From Chaenocephalus aceratus (Eukaryota > Chordata > Actinopteri > Perciformes > Channichthyidae): 64,000 bases of DNA. The notes below the pieces were generated by a model. It saw only the letters and a program-made list of their open reading frames with translations. It was not told where the DNA came from and ran no database searches. Numbering within the stretch: the stretch's first letter is position 1; the number at the start of each line of letters is the position of its first letter. Positions 51,057-64,000 of the stretch are shown here, one piece after another. The stretch lies in contig CM043787.1 in NCBI GenBank assembly GCA_023974075.1, forward strand, positions 34,753,718 to 34,817,717, read 5' to 3'. Position numbers and translations under genes: made by a program.

Positions 51057-52286
51057 GCTTCTTGGACACTTGACAAGAAAAATAGAAGAAGAATGTAAGA
51101 ATTTATTATCTACAGCATAACCTCTCCCTGATCCTTTTTGGCACTTTTTCTGATCTTGGATCTACATTTGGCTAAAATCTGTAAATAAGTGTCTGACCTT
51201 TTAGTGAGTGCATTTTCCAGTCACATAAATATTACAACAAAGTGTCATACATTCAAGGGACATCTTTTAGTGTTAATACAATCTGATTAGGAGTTTGTAA
51301 GATTTAACAAATTCAGTCCATAGTGGATTGCAGATCTGGAAAATAGTTTCTGTATGTCATCCGTCTTCTTTGAACTGTCTGACAGAAAACTCGACTTGAA
51401 CTCGTCTCTAGTGTGGAACAAAATATTTCACAAAATCCAATATTAATTGTCAATCAGACATTTTCCACTTGGGCCTCAAGACTTGGGACCATCCAGGAGC
51501 TTAGCCTGTCAATGAGTCATCTTCTTCAAACATATTTTATAGTTATGTTTATGTGGTGAAACCATTTCACTTTTATGACTTATGTATTTGGTTTAGGCAT
51601 ATTATTACGTCATAATTCTATATTAACTTAATGTCAGCCTTTTTGACTGTGTTCTGAACCTGTTGTCACTCTTTTATTGGTTAAAGTTATACTAAATGTC
51701 TCTGAGGTGGCAGTAGCACCAGTAATGGTATTAGTCTTAGTTATAGAAACAGCACCAGGGAATTGCAACACACACATGAAATATTGCGTAATTCAAAATG
51801 AAAACACATGCGGGAAATAAAGAAACATGATATAAGGGCAGAGCAAAATCACATTTGTTTACCATCTTCATTCCCGTGTCACATAATAACTCCAGAGGCT
51901 CATTAATTGTAAAAGGGGGGTGATTTTTGTGGTTTTGTGATAGAGCACATCCAAGACAGCAAAAGTACCAAAGCTGCCAGAGCAAAATAAAAATGATGTT
52001 CTTTTTCCTGGAAAGGTCTTACAGTGGTGGAGCAATATAAAAACAAATGCAGGAAGACACTGACAGACGTCAAAAACCAGAGACAGAGTCAGTTGACATG
52101 AGCATGACCTGCCTTTACAAACCCGGCTAAGGTGTAAAGATTTATTTCCAATACATTTAGTGTCAGAGGTTCAAGCTAAGTAAAAACTACAGTAAAAATA
52201 GAAAAAAAATTAGGAAAGTATTAACAATTAAGTATTTTAAGAGACTGATTTTGAGTCCAGGTTATGGAGGTGTACATGTACATATA
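51057..52286. other. AT-rich non-coding DNA, nothing recognised
   Basis: No coding frame or repeat I can name. Confidence 0.5.
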
Positions 52287-52290
52287 TTAA

Positions 52291-53321
52291 AGGGGAACTA
52301 TTATGCAAAATCCACGTTGTCATGTATTTTATACAGAGACATGTGTCCCCTCTGTGTAAAGAGATTCTGAAAGTTTCAGGAAAAAAGATTTGCTCACTTT
52401 TTGTCCTGATCCATTTATATAAAAACCTGTCTGAGTTAAGCTCCTCGTAAAGAGACACACAACTTGAACCCGCTATGCAAGAACTGGACGACTAGGTGAG
52501 TGTCAAAAAGACTGGATTTAATAAGTCCATAAAAACCAGGCAGGGGACAAAGCAAACTCTGAACAGAGTGGGGAGAACGTGGAGCAGGGCTGAGACGGAG
52601 GTTGGGCTGGACGTGGCAGGCAGGACGGAATAGAATGTGGAGTTTCTGGAACAGGCAAAAAACAGAACAGGATTAGCATAAGAAAAAATCCAACAGGAAG
52701 AGTATACAAAAGGACTATAAAATCTAGTCAGCCGGAACTGGAGTTTACCACTGTGAGTATACGAAGAACTGGCGAAGTCTGATGATCGAACCGGAGTTTT
52801 AAGCAGCAGCAGGTGAGTGGTGGTAATCAGTGATGATGAGAAACAGGAGCGGAGGAGAGTTGGCGGAAAACGGAAAGTAGGTCAACCACGCCCAGCCAGG
52901 AAGACAGACAAACAAGCAGAAAAAAGGAGAAGGAGATACCGCAATTCCTCACAGTCTGAAAATGAGCTGATCAGATTTTGGCCACTTTATGATGTCATAA
53001 CGATGTTTTGGCTTGTGTAACCATTAGCCAATAACCAACCAAGGTAACCCCCCCCCCCTTATCACCTGAATCTCCTCGTAGATTACCATTGTGTTATTTG
53101 TAACCAAATATCTCTCAGAGGGGCGTGGGGAGTGGCTCCTTATTTTCATCTAAAGTAACAGACAGAGAATCAGCACTTTTGAAACAGGGCTGAAACAGAG
53201 GGGATTATGGGTAATGCTGCAATGATCTGTTTGGTATTTTGAGCAAAACACTTCAGAGACATGTTTTGTATATATCTGAGACCTATAATATATTGATGAA
53301 AAACAGTATAATAGGGGACCT
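52291..53321 (+). mobile_element. TTAA-flanked DNA transposon, non-autonomous
   Basis: Left end AGGGGAACTATTATGCAAAA after TTAA (52287-52290); right end (inverted) AGGTCCCCTATTATACTG next to TTAG, a one-base change from TTAA. Both end types recur in the elements at 62725 and 63485. TTAA targeting suggests a Kolobok or PiggyBac relative; the AGGGG start fits Kolobok better. It contains an insertion of 308 bp (52503-52810). Confidence 0.72.
52503..52810. mobile_element. 308-bp insertion with 9-bp flanking duplication
   Basis: AGGTGAGTG occurs immediately on both sides (52494-52502 and 52811-52819), as expected of a target-site duplication within the TTAA element. Family not recognised. Confidence 0.55.
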
Positions 53322-53325
53322 TTAG

Positions 53326-56300
53326 AGCAAAAGTGTTGCTCAGGAAACGACAGACATTGTACGGTTATTACTTTAACAAAGAGACTCTAGTAAAGACTTG
53401 AATGAACCCAAGCAGAAAAAGAGGCTCTGTTTCTGATGTCAAACTCAGGGTTTTTTAGATGAAAACAATGATCAGCACACATTCAGTTAATCAGCTCCCT
53501 GGACTATTTCTGCCTACAGGTTTTCCCTGAGCTTCCTTCTGTCTTGGGTTATTATAAACTATAATTTGTCTCCTATCCCGTAGTTAAGTACTTAGGTTTA
53601 TCCATGCTGTTGTGGTAAAGGTACATCCTGCAATCCACAATATTTTATTTCTACCTCTCGATCTCCTCAGTTTCTTGAGTCTCCTGTGTTTTGATCCTCC
53701 AGTAAGATTTAAACTTGATCTTCTTAAAGTGCCGGACCAACAACTGGACCTCTGCATTGTCCTTTTGTCTGTGCCATATATCTTAGTAATTTCCTCTTTG
53801 TAGGAGAGTTTTTACTATTTTATTGTTTCTTACGTGTTTTTTATTTGCAATAAGAACAGTGCCAAAGATAAATATATTGATGGCTTTTATAACAGGTTGT
53901 TTTAATCCTACCTGCTTTCCAGCTGTAGTCTGCATATTTGTAAGGAGTAGGGAACTAAGATATTGAACCACTGCGATTTGAACAGTATAGAAGTTTCGTT
54001 CTGTCTCTTGAAACATTCGGTGATCCTTTCTCTACAGTATGTGTTGTGTCTCAGAGCAACATCCAAATCGATTTTTCAAGCACCCACCCACCAGCCAACA
54101 CTACTGATGTCATCAATCTCTTGTGGCAGTTAAATGTATGTTTTGCACATATTCTGTGTCTCTCTTTTTTGCCACGGTCTAAAAGTGTGTCTATGGTATC
54201 CACTGGTCAAGCTCTTGAGGGACATACTAAAACAATTCAACTTTATTTATAGATTGTTAGTCCTTTAGGATCTTAAGTCTTTCTCAAGTGCTGGAAAGAG
54301 CATGTTTAACAGGTACGTCAGGTCCTATATACCATATGTTAGGAACTGTTGTCAAAACATCCACAACTTTCTGTACAGATGGGTCTCAGATGGTTTCTGG
54401 GCTTTGCTCAAATTCTCTGCTATTTCAGCTGTCACTGCTCATTTCTACCCGTCAACTCAGGCTCTGCACTGAACTCACATTACTTCACCCAGACCCGCTG
54501 CTGCCTTTATGCATAGAGAAATATGCTCTGAAGCAGCACTTTCAACAACCTCCGGAACCAGGAGCTCCACCTCTGAGCCTTCATCTCTTTCCATCTCAAC
54601 AACACCGAGCGGAATTACAATATCCGATCTCAGGAAGTGCTCGCTGTGAGGCAGACTGTGGAAGAATTAAAACACTGACTGAGGGGTACAAAACATCCTT
54701 GGCTCTAAAGAAGCCAAGAAGAAGATGAAGAAAGCAGTAAAGCAAAGTCTTCAGATGAATGCATAGGCCATGTAAGGGAGTGTATGGAGATTGACCTGTA
54801 GCCTTAAAATGATCAGGAACTGTGTCTAAGAATGTGTCTTCTTTTTTTCTTTGACTGAATGATTTGGTCACAAAGACAGACATGATGGGACATTGAGGAA
54901 CACATGATGGACTCCTCCATTGTGACAGCAGTTTTTTTAAACCTGATTATCCTTTATAAACAACTAATGAGTTCCAGAGAGACATCTTGGCTCAATCATG
55001 CGTTGGTGCCTTTGAAGATGATGTGCGTCAGCAAGTCTGTCAGGGTTGCTACGCGCTTGTGTCGGCAGTCTGATCTCCTGTCACTGGAAAGAGACAATGC
55101 CACAACGAGTGAGTAAGTTGGTTAGCTCAGACGTCAACGTCCAACCACCACTCCCAAAAACATAATTTATGGTTCTTGGCAAGACAGAAACAAGATTTCT
55201 TTACTTTGTTCTTCCCCCTCAGTTTGGTCGTCTGGACCAGATTTCAAATATAACTTTACGTCTAAATACAGCCATCCACCCACTATTATAATTAGTGACT
55301 ATAAATTACCGAATATGAAAAAGAAACACTTCTGGTTTATGCTTTATACCACGATAACATACTAGATGCTTCTCTTAACAAGAAACAGTGCATGTCAAAT
55401 TATATCTAGATACAGCTAGAGAAACATTCCTTTAGTTTAGAGTGAAAGCTGTTCAAATCATGCACAATTACTCAGACAAAAGTGAAGGTCACATGCATTC
55501 ATCACAGCTGTCTGAACCTTATGTGTAAACCTAAACAAAAGTGGCTATCACTCTTCGAAAGGATAACTTTGAGTTGAATTGTTCGGGAAAGGCCCACATA
55601 CTCACAAGCTCTGGAGTATTTCACAATTTGCGTAATGGGGGATAAAATCTGGGAATTATTAAATGAGAGTAATGCAAAAATATAGTATATTTTTGCAGCA
55701 CCCATCAGTCAGTTATTCAAACCTCCAAGGAAAAGGCCACAAAAAAGTCTAGGAAACCTGTCTCTCCGCTCAAAGTGGCCTTTTCGGTCTGGGAACCAAA
55801 CCTTTCCCAGAGCCTCTATGGTACTTCTGCGCAAAATGCAACTTGCTAGGGATTTTTTGTAGTCTGGTATAATAAACCCACAGCCACAAGCTGGGACTTG
55901 GGCAGGGAGGTCCAGGCTGGCATTTGTCTTGGCATAAACAGCCAGTGCCAAAGTTGCAGTGCAGATAGCCCACTGACATAAGCAACATGGGAAAAGTGGC
56001 CTCAGGGCATTCATTGAGATGCTGATTCATTTTGGTTTCATGAGAATCTGAAATATTGGCATACAATTGGCGATGAACCTTATTTGTGAGTGTAAGCTCT
56101 TGTCAACGCTGTCATAACTGTCTGTCTCATCCATGATAAAATGTTCCTGCTATTAATGCATTGCTTTGCTACATTTTATAACAAATCCTACAAATATGTA
56201 AAGCATGTGCTGAAGCATATACAAGCATAAATCAAACAAAATAATGTACAAAAAACGCCCAATCACCACAAATGAGTGATGTTGGATCACACAGTTCATC

Positions 56301-57710
56301 AGAATAAACCGAATCCAGTCTGATGAAGAACAGTGTTTTCATAATTCAATCTGTCTTGTGGTTAAAAAAATGAAGCGTTTGCGCTTGTCAGCTTCGTGTA
56401 AACTGTTTTGTTCTAGCTTATGCTACGTGAAAATATTTGAAAAACATCTAGATTTCAAGTGATTTAAATAGATTTAACAGTAGAAATAGTGCTGGGCTTT
56501 ATAACTTTATAACTTTATACAGTATGATATGATTTTTTCATATTCCGCAATACTGTTGAAAAAGTGGCGAATGGCGCTCGAGCAGTTCGGCGGTGAAAGG
56601 AGTCCCCTATTCAATCATAAAATTATTATTTAAAAGTGGAACCCTGCAGTGTCACGGAAAGGTGTTTTTTTTTACATTTTCAAACAGTACTTTTGTTGTT
56701 AGTTGTTACGTTGTGATGTGGTACGCAAAGTTTGCACAATAAAATGGTTTACATTTTGCAGTTGTTTCATGCATTCTGATTCCTCCACCACGACTCATGG
56801 GGGCCACCACTGATCAGATGTTTTTTTGTGGGGCCAAAACGTATAAATGTAAATATTTCCAAGAATTGAAAAACAAATAATAATTTGTAAAAATACCATG
56901 ATATGAGTTTTTTGTCACACAGCCCAGCCCTAAGTAGAAATATGGTTTATATTTCCTAAGGCATGTTTCAGTATAGATGGTAAGACTCTTTTCTGTTGAC
57001 TTTAAGTTAGTTTTGCATATAAGCTTCCTGCTTAGCCCATTTTCTCCCAGCCTCTTTTTCTCCCTAACCATCATGGATCGCTTTCGTGTTTGGAAACGGT
57101 ATGGCAAAGAGAACATGAATGTCTTTGATAAATAAAATATTTTTTTCCAACTTCAATCAGCTCATATACTTTCCTTTCGTGATTTGCCTGATGGGCCACC
57201 TAATCTACATTTTCTTTAAAGTCTTCAAAATGTTGTGAAGTGTCTTAGAGAAAGACTTCTTTACTAAACTCTTCTCTGATTTACAAAACCCATGACTGGA
57301 ATTTGTGAGGTCTGCATGGGAGGGAGATATGGGGGTGTCTTTGACACCGCAGCGGTAGAGAAAAGCCCTGGAAGGAGTGCATATGGCCTTAATCTGTGTC
57401 TGGCATGGGCTCATTCAATTCAAGGTGCTGCCTCGCCTTCATCAAGTCAAACTTTGTAAAATGTTTCCAGATGTGAAATCTTCATGTGACAGATGCAGGC
57501 TCTCACCTGCTTCTCTGGCACGCTCATTCTGGCAATGTTCCAACGTCTATTGGGGTTCAATTCAAAAACACTGTTAGACTTTTAACAAAATGGTTATTCG
57601 GCCGGATCAGTTGATAACTATTTATATAAAATGAGTTAAGCTTTGTTAGCACGGAGATTGATCATTTCCCAATAGATGTCACCTCATCCACCAAGCTGGA
57701 CTGAGAGGTG
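53326..57710. other. Non-coding DNA, no gene recognised
   Basis: Frames of 146 codons (54288-54728, plus) and about 100 codons (55709-56066, minus) lack any recognisable domain. Blocks at 55740-56050 and 57180-57560 look compositionally constrained and are conserved non-coding candidates by eye only. Confidence 0.5.
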
Positions 57711-57711
57711 A

Positions 57712-57845
57712 TTCTTTTTTTTTATTAGTCACAGTGTGGGGGAGACAGAGGCACACAGTAAATGGTCTCAGGCCGGATTCAAACCAAGGTCTTCCGCACG
57801 GGGACCAAGCTATATCTGAGCTATATGGTGGCCCAGGACCTTTAC
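57712..57845 (-). mobile_element. tRNA-derived SINE fragment
   Basis: On the minus strand a pol III A-box-like TAGCTCAGATATAGCTTGG is followed about 30 bases later by a B box GGTTTGAATCC, then CTGTGTGCCTCTGTCTCCCC and an A/T-rich tail (plus 57715-57727). This order is the tRNA-head SINE layout seen in many fish. The head is incomplete, so it is not a tRNA gene. Confidence 0.7.
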
Positions 57846-58125
57846 TTCCTGCAACTAAACAATACAAATGTAAGAAAGAAAGAAAGTTTATGCTACATTT
57901 TTCTCTATACCTAGAAGATACTTTACTCTCTTCTAAATCCAGAGAAGAGCATTTTAAAAAGGTCAATCAAGCTCGAGTCCACCCCTCGAAAGTTATCGCT
58001 GACTCAGCCATGTTTATGCAGCACTGCACGTGGAGATGTGGATGCGCAAATCGCGCAGATTACGTAGGCTACATATAAACCTGTGGCGAAAACCCCTCTT
58101 GTCTGTCCGTGTGATTATGACTGAT

Positions 58126-58253
58126 TATATAAAAGTAACGCGTGTCGGGGCAATGTTAGTAACTGTAGTGTGATTACTGAATTATAAAAGTAACGCATTA
58201 CACTACTCCGTTACCGACAAAAGTAATATTATTACGCGTTACACCCAACTCTG
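58126..58253. repeat. hAT-like terminus with GTAACGC repeats
   Basis: The right end, inverted, reads CAGAGTTGGGTGTAACGCGT, followed by repeated GTAACGC/ATTAC motifs typical of a common vertebrate non-autonomous hAT. Its other end was not found. Confidence 0.5.
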
Positions 58254-58261
58254 CTCGTGAG

Positions 58262-61200
58262 TATGAGTCAGATATCAGGACGTTGGTCAGGATGAGGTCA
58301 TAAAACTGTGGTACTGGGCTTTGCTCATTTCTATATTCATGGTTATTCTAGTATTAGCTCTGGCGCCACTCCTCTATCGCCTTTATATATACAGTGTATG
58401 CTCTCTCCACACTGTGTTGTGTCAAAAGTTGTCTCTCATTTGTCTCTGTGTCCTCCCAAAGAATGTGTCAAATATTGAAAACTTGTATCACAATTTGATG
58501 ACATGCAAACAAAAGATGTCCCTTAGACGGTTAGTCCCCATTAAAGTAAGCATAATTGTTTTGATTAAACTCTGCTGATCACAGATCCACAGAAGCCAGT
58601 ATCCTGACCTTCTGGGAAATGTGCATCAGTCTAGGCATTTCATTAACCTTACCACAGTTTAAACCATATGTGGAGGGGAAACTTGGTGAGAAGTTATAAC
58701 TAGATATCACACAATAACATGTGCCAACTGCAAGAGAGATCACTGTAACATTAGAGTATGCACAACACATCTAAGTACTGTCTGTTATATAACCAGTCAT
58801 AATTTATGACTAGTCTTCTTCTGCAAGTGTGATGGATGCATCACATCTGCTTGTACGCTCATTGAGTCAAATATAATAAATGGCCCAGCATTAAATTAGG
58901 ATTAGCATTTTCAGGTAGGGGGTTTATTTTTCTCAGAATTTAGAAATGTCAAATGAATCTGGCATATTTCTCAAAACAGAGCTGGAGACAGAGCTACTGT
59001 AATCGTCCAATTTCAAAAGTGTTTTTATCATCCATTCTAGAGCAGAGGCTGACAGAAGAGGGGGTTGCTCAATGGGAGATTTATGAACTCGGCCAAGATC
59101 CGATACTCTGTCTGCTGTAGGTGACACACGGAGTGGGAGGCGCTGAAGATATATAACGCTTAACAAAACAAAACAACGCTTACATCATACTGTAAGAACA
59201 ATTACGTTTTAAGAGATTTAAATATGTCACCATGTTAAAAGAAAATATTGTGCTTATGTACTTACCATCCTTCGGTCTCTTTTCTTTAAATATGTTTTTA
59301 ATAAAAAGTATTGTTTTATATATTCACAGAAATATTGCAATTGCATTTACTTCTATACCCTTTAATGCTGGATTCATTTAGTTTCACTGAAAGAATTTGA
59401 GCTCATTTTAGAATCAGCCATATTGCACAGTTATTCACGGAATATATACATATATGTATATATTGCACACTACTACTACACATACTGCTCCAAATAGCAG
59501 CCTTGCTTTAAAAAGGAAAAAAAAGATAACATTACCATGGTGTAAGTGCTTTCCAAGACCCTGTGGACCAGGACATTCGTCTTTCACTCTACTTCAGTCT
59601 GACATAAACACCTCAATAGTTCTGAGGATACGTTTGTAATTCCAAAATCCAGGGCATCAATAATTCTCGTTACATTTATTTTTTTAAAGCCACATTCAGG
59701 TTCACATTCAGGTCTACCACTGTTGTTGTATTCTGCCTTACTTCTATATTGGCTGAGGGGAAATGTGTATGCATTGTTTTGATTGTTGCTGTCAGAACAT
59801 CAGACTAATTGGACAAACTAAGTGCCCAAAGAAGGCTGGGGTCAGTTTCGTCCAAACTCTCAGAGCCTCTCACAGAATGGAAAACTTCAACAAACTTTGG
59901 AGAAGCATCTTATTCCATCTTCTTCAGTGGTTCACTGTTTGTATACTATCTAAAACCCCTGAGGATAGAGCTATTTAAACAGACAGTAAACTGGCCCTCA
60001 AGCCTTGTTTACTTTGGTTAACTTTCCACTTGTCTCAGCGCTGCATTCAAAACAAAGTGGGGACAAACTCTCCTGGTACTGAATGGCTTCAAATGTTCAC
60101 CAAACAGGGCAATAATGTGGCAGAGGAGGTACAAAAGAAGCAGCCAACCATTATCAGCAAGTTATTATGTTGTGTCGGCTCCAGTGTGTGATGCTGGAAA
60201 ACAAAACAAGGTTATGAGTGTGCCCTTTGTTATATTGTCTATAATGAGGGTCTCCAGATTTAGAATGCTTAACTGATAGCCAGTATAATGAAAGAGTTTT
60301 TCATGCACCCATTATTAGCCAAGTATTGGACAAATAGGAATCCTTTGTGGAAAGTTATGAGGAGGATGGAATGAGACCTCATCAGGACTCAGTCATTGAG
60401 AAAAACAACAGTGAAAAGAATATATTGCAGAGCCTTTTCTTTCCCAAGGAAAATTGTGAAATTTCTAAGGACTCTGACTGCATGTTATGTGAAAGTATAG
60501 TATACTATATACACTGTACAATGTATGTATTTTAAACAAATGCAAATAATACAAATTATTGGCTCAAGGGTTGACATGTTCAGTGTGTTGGTCAGTCCAC
60601 CACTTTGGGCTAGAATGAAATATCTCAAACACTATTAGTTGCCATAAAATCCATGGTCATGCAGTGTCTCCAGAGGATGGATCTGAAAGAATGGCCCATT
60701 GTTAATCCCCTGACTTTTCTATAGCCATTTGCGATTTACAAATATTAACGTCAGAGAGTCAACGCGTTAACATTAACAAAAAGGATCACAGTAAGATGCA
60801 GCTGAAAACATAATCTCCCATTAGAACAAAAGCAAAACTCTAAAACAAACACAAAACGTTAACTCCTGATATCTACCTTGAACTCACGTTATACAAAAGA
60901 AAATTGTTTAGATTTAACAATCTATAAGATCAAATTTGAGCCAATCATCATTCTTGGAGTTCCTTAAACTTGAATTAAACTCCATGTGTCCAAAAGGATT
61001 CGTTTTAAAGTCACAGTTAAAGCAAGACAAACTTTCCTTACTCACCAAACATCTTAAAAGGTTATGTTTTCTTAATCATAATTTCTATAAATCCTTGAAT
61101 AGGGACAAAAATAGGTCATAAAACATGAATTATGGTTTATGCCACAAAACACTGACTGTTACAGTATGTGACGCATGTGAGCATACACTCATTTGTTTGA

Positions 61201-62720
61201 TTATTAGGCTGTAGGCTTCAGCACACTCTTCCCAGAATAGAAGTGCGTCACAAGAAAAAAAGAAAAACCGTCTGTGTTACTGTCAACAACTGAGGTCTGA
61301 TCGTTTCAAACTAGTATGTGGAGCCTATAGATACCAGGAAGTGAGGCTTTGTTTAACTACTCCAGTAGACGTTGGTTGACTACACACCATCACCACAGAT
61401 TCCTCATCATGTTTCTGACAAACTCCCTTTGTTCCCTCACATGGGCTTACCTCCCAGTGGGCCAGGATTCACACAGCGTCCCAAAGGAAGGCAGCCAGAG
61501 ATTCACCGCGGTGGCTCTCATTCTGAGAAAAACCCAGAAGACCAAACCAAATAAAACAGCGAAGAGGATACATTACTTAGGAGAGCATCATCGCAGGAAT
61601 TTCCCTGAGTGGTTTGGCGACACGAGTGCAGGATATGATACTTATACTTCTGTGTTTTTATGTCTTTACAAAATTAATATAAATTTGAAACACTTGGAAT
61701 TATATTACTAAGAATTCAGGGTTCTGTAAGAATTGCTTCTCCTTGCCCACTTTTGCTTTCCTAATGTTACATTTACAAGTGTAGTTATGTAGGATAGGAA
61801 ACAAGAGATATATGAACAAGATCAGAGTCTACAGGCACTCTAGCATCTCTGTGAGGCTGTAGAGCAGTCCTCAATTTTAGATTTTAAAATATTGCACCTT
61901 TGCACTCTTTATTATGCTAAAGTAGATATCAATTAACTTTAGTCTGGAACGAGAGGATGTTTTGGTTTGGTTTCTCCGATTAAGGTTTACCTGTTCAGGG
62001 TAAACAATGTAGGCAACTATAAGCAAAAACACTGTCAAATGTAACATTACATCTTTTTAAGTTTTCTCTGCTCTACTTCACCAAAGACAATATTGTGTGT
62101 CCATTATACAAATAGTATTTACCAAATAAGATGCAAAAAGTGAACTTTCATAATAATCTTAAAGAAGTTACTTATTATAATTAGCAGATCAATGAATGAA
62201 AACAATATGCTGAATGAAATTGAATATTATTTAACAAAATAAACTATAGGCCTGCAACTAAAATCCTTGCAGATTTTGCTAGAGCTAATTCATGTTGAAT
62301 AACCACTGGAAATTCAAAACCTCAGGTTCTTGAGCTGCAGGCCTGGAGTTAAGGGCCGAGTCTTTATCCTCGGGAGATCAAAATGACAGAAAGAGTAACT
62401 TACAGTGAGTTTGCAGTCTTCTCTAGAAACACTCCCTCCTGACAGCAGCGTGTCTATAATACAGCGATTTATAGCGTTAGCTTAGCAGTTAGGACAGATA
62501 CTTCTCCTCAACGGAGATTAAGCTAGAAATGTTCTTCATGCTCTATTCCTACGATTTTCATCGGATTATTCATACTGCAGTCACAAGGCTAAAAGAGCCT
62601 AGTGTTTCTAGGTCTCCCGCTTTTAGTCTCTCAGGTCTTTTTTTTCATTCTTCCTCCCTCTGTCTAACCTGTGATCAATTACCACAGGTGGCACTACCAG
62701 ATACCTTCAGCCAAACAAAC
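58262..62720. other. AT-rich non-coding DNA, no gene recognised
   Basis: Several frames of 60-120 codons, none with a recognisable domain or splice context. Confidence 0.5.
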
Positions 62721-62724
62721 TTAA

Positions 62725-63435
62725 AGGTCACCTATGCTATTTTTAGGCAATAGTATAGGTCTCAGATATATATAAAAAATATATAAAAAACATGTCTATG
62801 AAGTGTTTTGCTCAAAATACCAAACAGATCACCCATTCTAGCCATGCCTCATATCGCTCTATTTCACTTCCTGTTTCAAAAGTGCTGATTTTGGGTATAA
62901 AGCTTTAAAAAAAAAAATTGATGAAAGAAAAAAAGGAGGGGACTGAGCTCATGCGGGAGATGCTACCGGCAGATACTGTGGTGATAAAACGCCATATCAT
63001 GGAATATCAAGGATTATTTCTGAAACAGTATGGAGCTCAAAGGCTTTCTCTCTTGCCGGTTATACCACAAGGTGAGTTCCTTTTTATTTCCTGCTTCTTC
63101 ACACACATGCTCTGTGCAGTACAGGTTAGCTCTGAGTGTTAGCGATGCTAATGTAAACACTGACCATATTACATCCAAAACAGTCGGGCTTTGTTTCTGA
63201 TAGCAACGTTTCTGATTGGGCCGTGGGTGTAAAGCCAGCCTACATTTCCGATATTACGTCATATCAGAGGCAAATCTGGATCAGCTCCGTTGTAACCCCG
63301 TTTTTAGAAATTTGGGTACGGAGGAAAAGAGAGAGGGTTTTATTTTCTGACGCTGCGTGAGTTCCCCGACACACCGGGGACACATATTTATGTATAATAG
63401 ACATCAAAAAGTGCATTTTGCATGATAGGTCCCCT
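62725..63435 (-). mobile_element. TTAA-flanked DNA transposon, second copy
   Basis: TTAA flanks both sides exactly (62721-62724 and 63436-63439). The plus-strand left end (AGGTCACCTATGCTATTTTT, later TTTTGCTCAAAATACCAAAC) matches the right end of the 52291 element, and the plus-strand right end is the inverse of AGGGGACCTATCATGCAAAA. The element is therefore in minus orientation. No transposase is readable in its 711 bp. Confidence 0.78.
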
Positions 63436-63484
63436 TTAAAGGCACAATCTGTGTTGGTTTAGTTTCCTCATATTTTTACTTTAA

Positions 63485-64000
63485 AGGGGACCTATCATGC
63501 AAAATGCACTTTTGTACGTCTTTTATACATGAATATGTGTCCCCGGTGTTCCAGGGAACTCACCAAGTGTCAGAAAACACAACCCTCTCTATTTTCCTCC
63601 ATACCCAAATCTCTAAAAAAAGGGGCTGCAACGGATCTGATACAGACTGATCCAGATTTGAACACTGTCCTGACGTCAGGACGGTGGCGCTACGGCTATT
63701 GGTCAATTCTCCACCTATCAGGGGAATGAGAGGTTGGGCCACGGCCGGCCATTGCGGCTCGAAAGCGCTGGAGACGCTGTAGTACATATGCCAGGCCTGT
63801 AAGTGGCGCTGTTGTCTGCCACAAAAGCAGCGAAGAAGACTTCCCTTGCATGATTGCCATGGTTGCCCTTCTGTTTATTCTCCGCTGTGGCTCTTTTTCT
63901 CCCTCCCCGAGGCAAGCTTTTGCGCCTCCTGCTTTAAAACAAATGAATAATGACTCTATATAATCATATGTAAGGGATAATGTGCAGCGACGCGGTCATT
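63485..64000 (+). mobile_element. TTAA-type DNA transposon, third copy, left part
   Basis: AGGGGACCTATCATGCAAAA follows TTAA (63481-63484). Only 45 bp separate it from the previous copy, in the opposite orientation. The right end lies beyond the window or is lost. Confidence 0.65.

Noticed and set aside
54288..54728. 146-codon plus-strand frame
   Set aside because: No known domain, no splice or promoter context; length is compatible with chance in a 64-kb window.
57734..57850. tRNA gene suggested by a B box
   Set aside because: The 5' acceptor half is not formed and the sequence continues into a SINE-type body.

Overview
The window reads as ray-finned fish (teleost) nuclear DNA. Its recognisable content is a typical teleost repeat set: two DIRS-type tyrosine-recombinase retrotransposons, several hAT transposons, a P element with THAP-domain exons, L2-like LINE fragments read on the minus strand, a tRNA-derived SINE piece and TTAA-flanked elements. 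Between them lies AT-rich DNA with no open frame that I recognise as a host gene. I would call it a gene desert or large intron with islands of nested transposons. No rRNA, functional tRNA, CRISPR array or bacterial-style operon is present.

Layout. 1-7356: non-coding, no recognisable gene. 7360-8374: TIR transposon with a 3-bp duplication. 8438-15260: repeat-rich block holding DIRS copy 1 (9382-14486, minus strand), which lost the reverse transcriptase core and the gag centre, gained a tandem duplication and a 45-bp minisatellite, and keeps an open tyrosine recombinase. 15260-22885: non-coding. 22890-24090: antisense L2-like LINE with two clean insertions. 25661-27979: 2.3-kb fold-back element. 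28394-34740: dispersed repeats and LINE pieces. 35905-39250: hAT-like sequence split by a complete 2195-bp P element (35962-38156) with a perfect 8-bp duplication. 40676-41704: hAT MITE with a perfect 8-bp duplication. 42235-51048: hAT transposon split by DIRS copy 2 (42360-47976, plus strand), a TTF-finger hAT fragment and a 610-bp hAT. 51057-64000: non-coding DNA with TTAA elements, a SINE fragment and a hAT end.

How the parts work together. DIRS elements encode Gag, RT-RNase H with a methyltransferase-like tail, and a tyrosine recombinase (YR) that integrates a circular DNA without target duplication. Copy 2 has all these modules but is broken by frameshifts and one stop. Copy 1 could at most be a non-autonomous passenger plus a YR source. 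The P element keeps only the exons for the DNA-binding THAP domain, so if expressed it would make a repressor-like protein rather than a transposase.

Most unusual signals: (1) the DIRS 5' leaders carry arrays of stem-loops whose stems differ but whose six-base loops keep the same pattern (purine, pyrimidine, ACC, then A, T or C), 10 loops over the two copies; (2) the P element whose only evident coding capacity is a THAP domain; (3) the rebuilt interior of DIRS copy 1.
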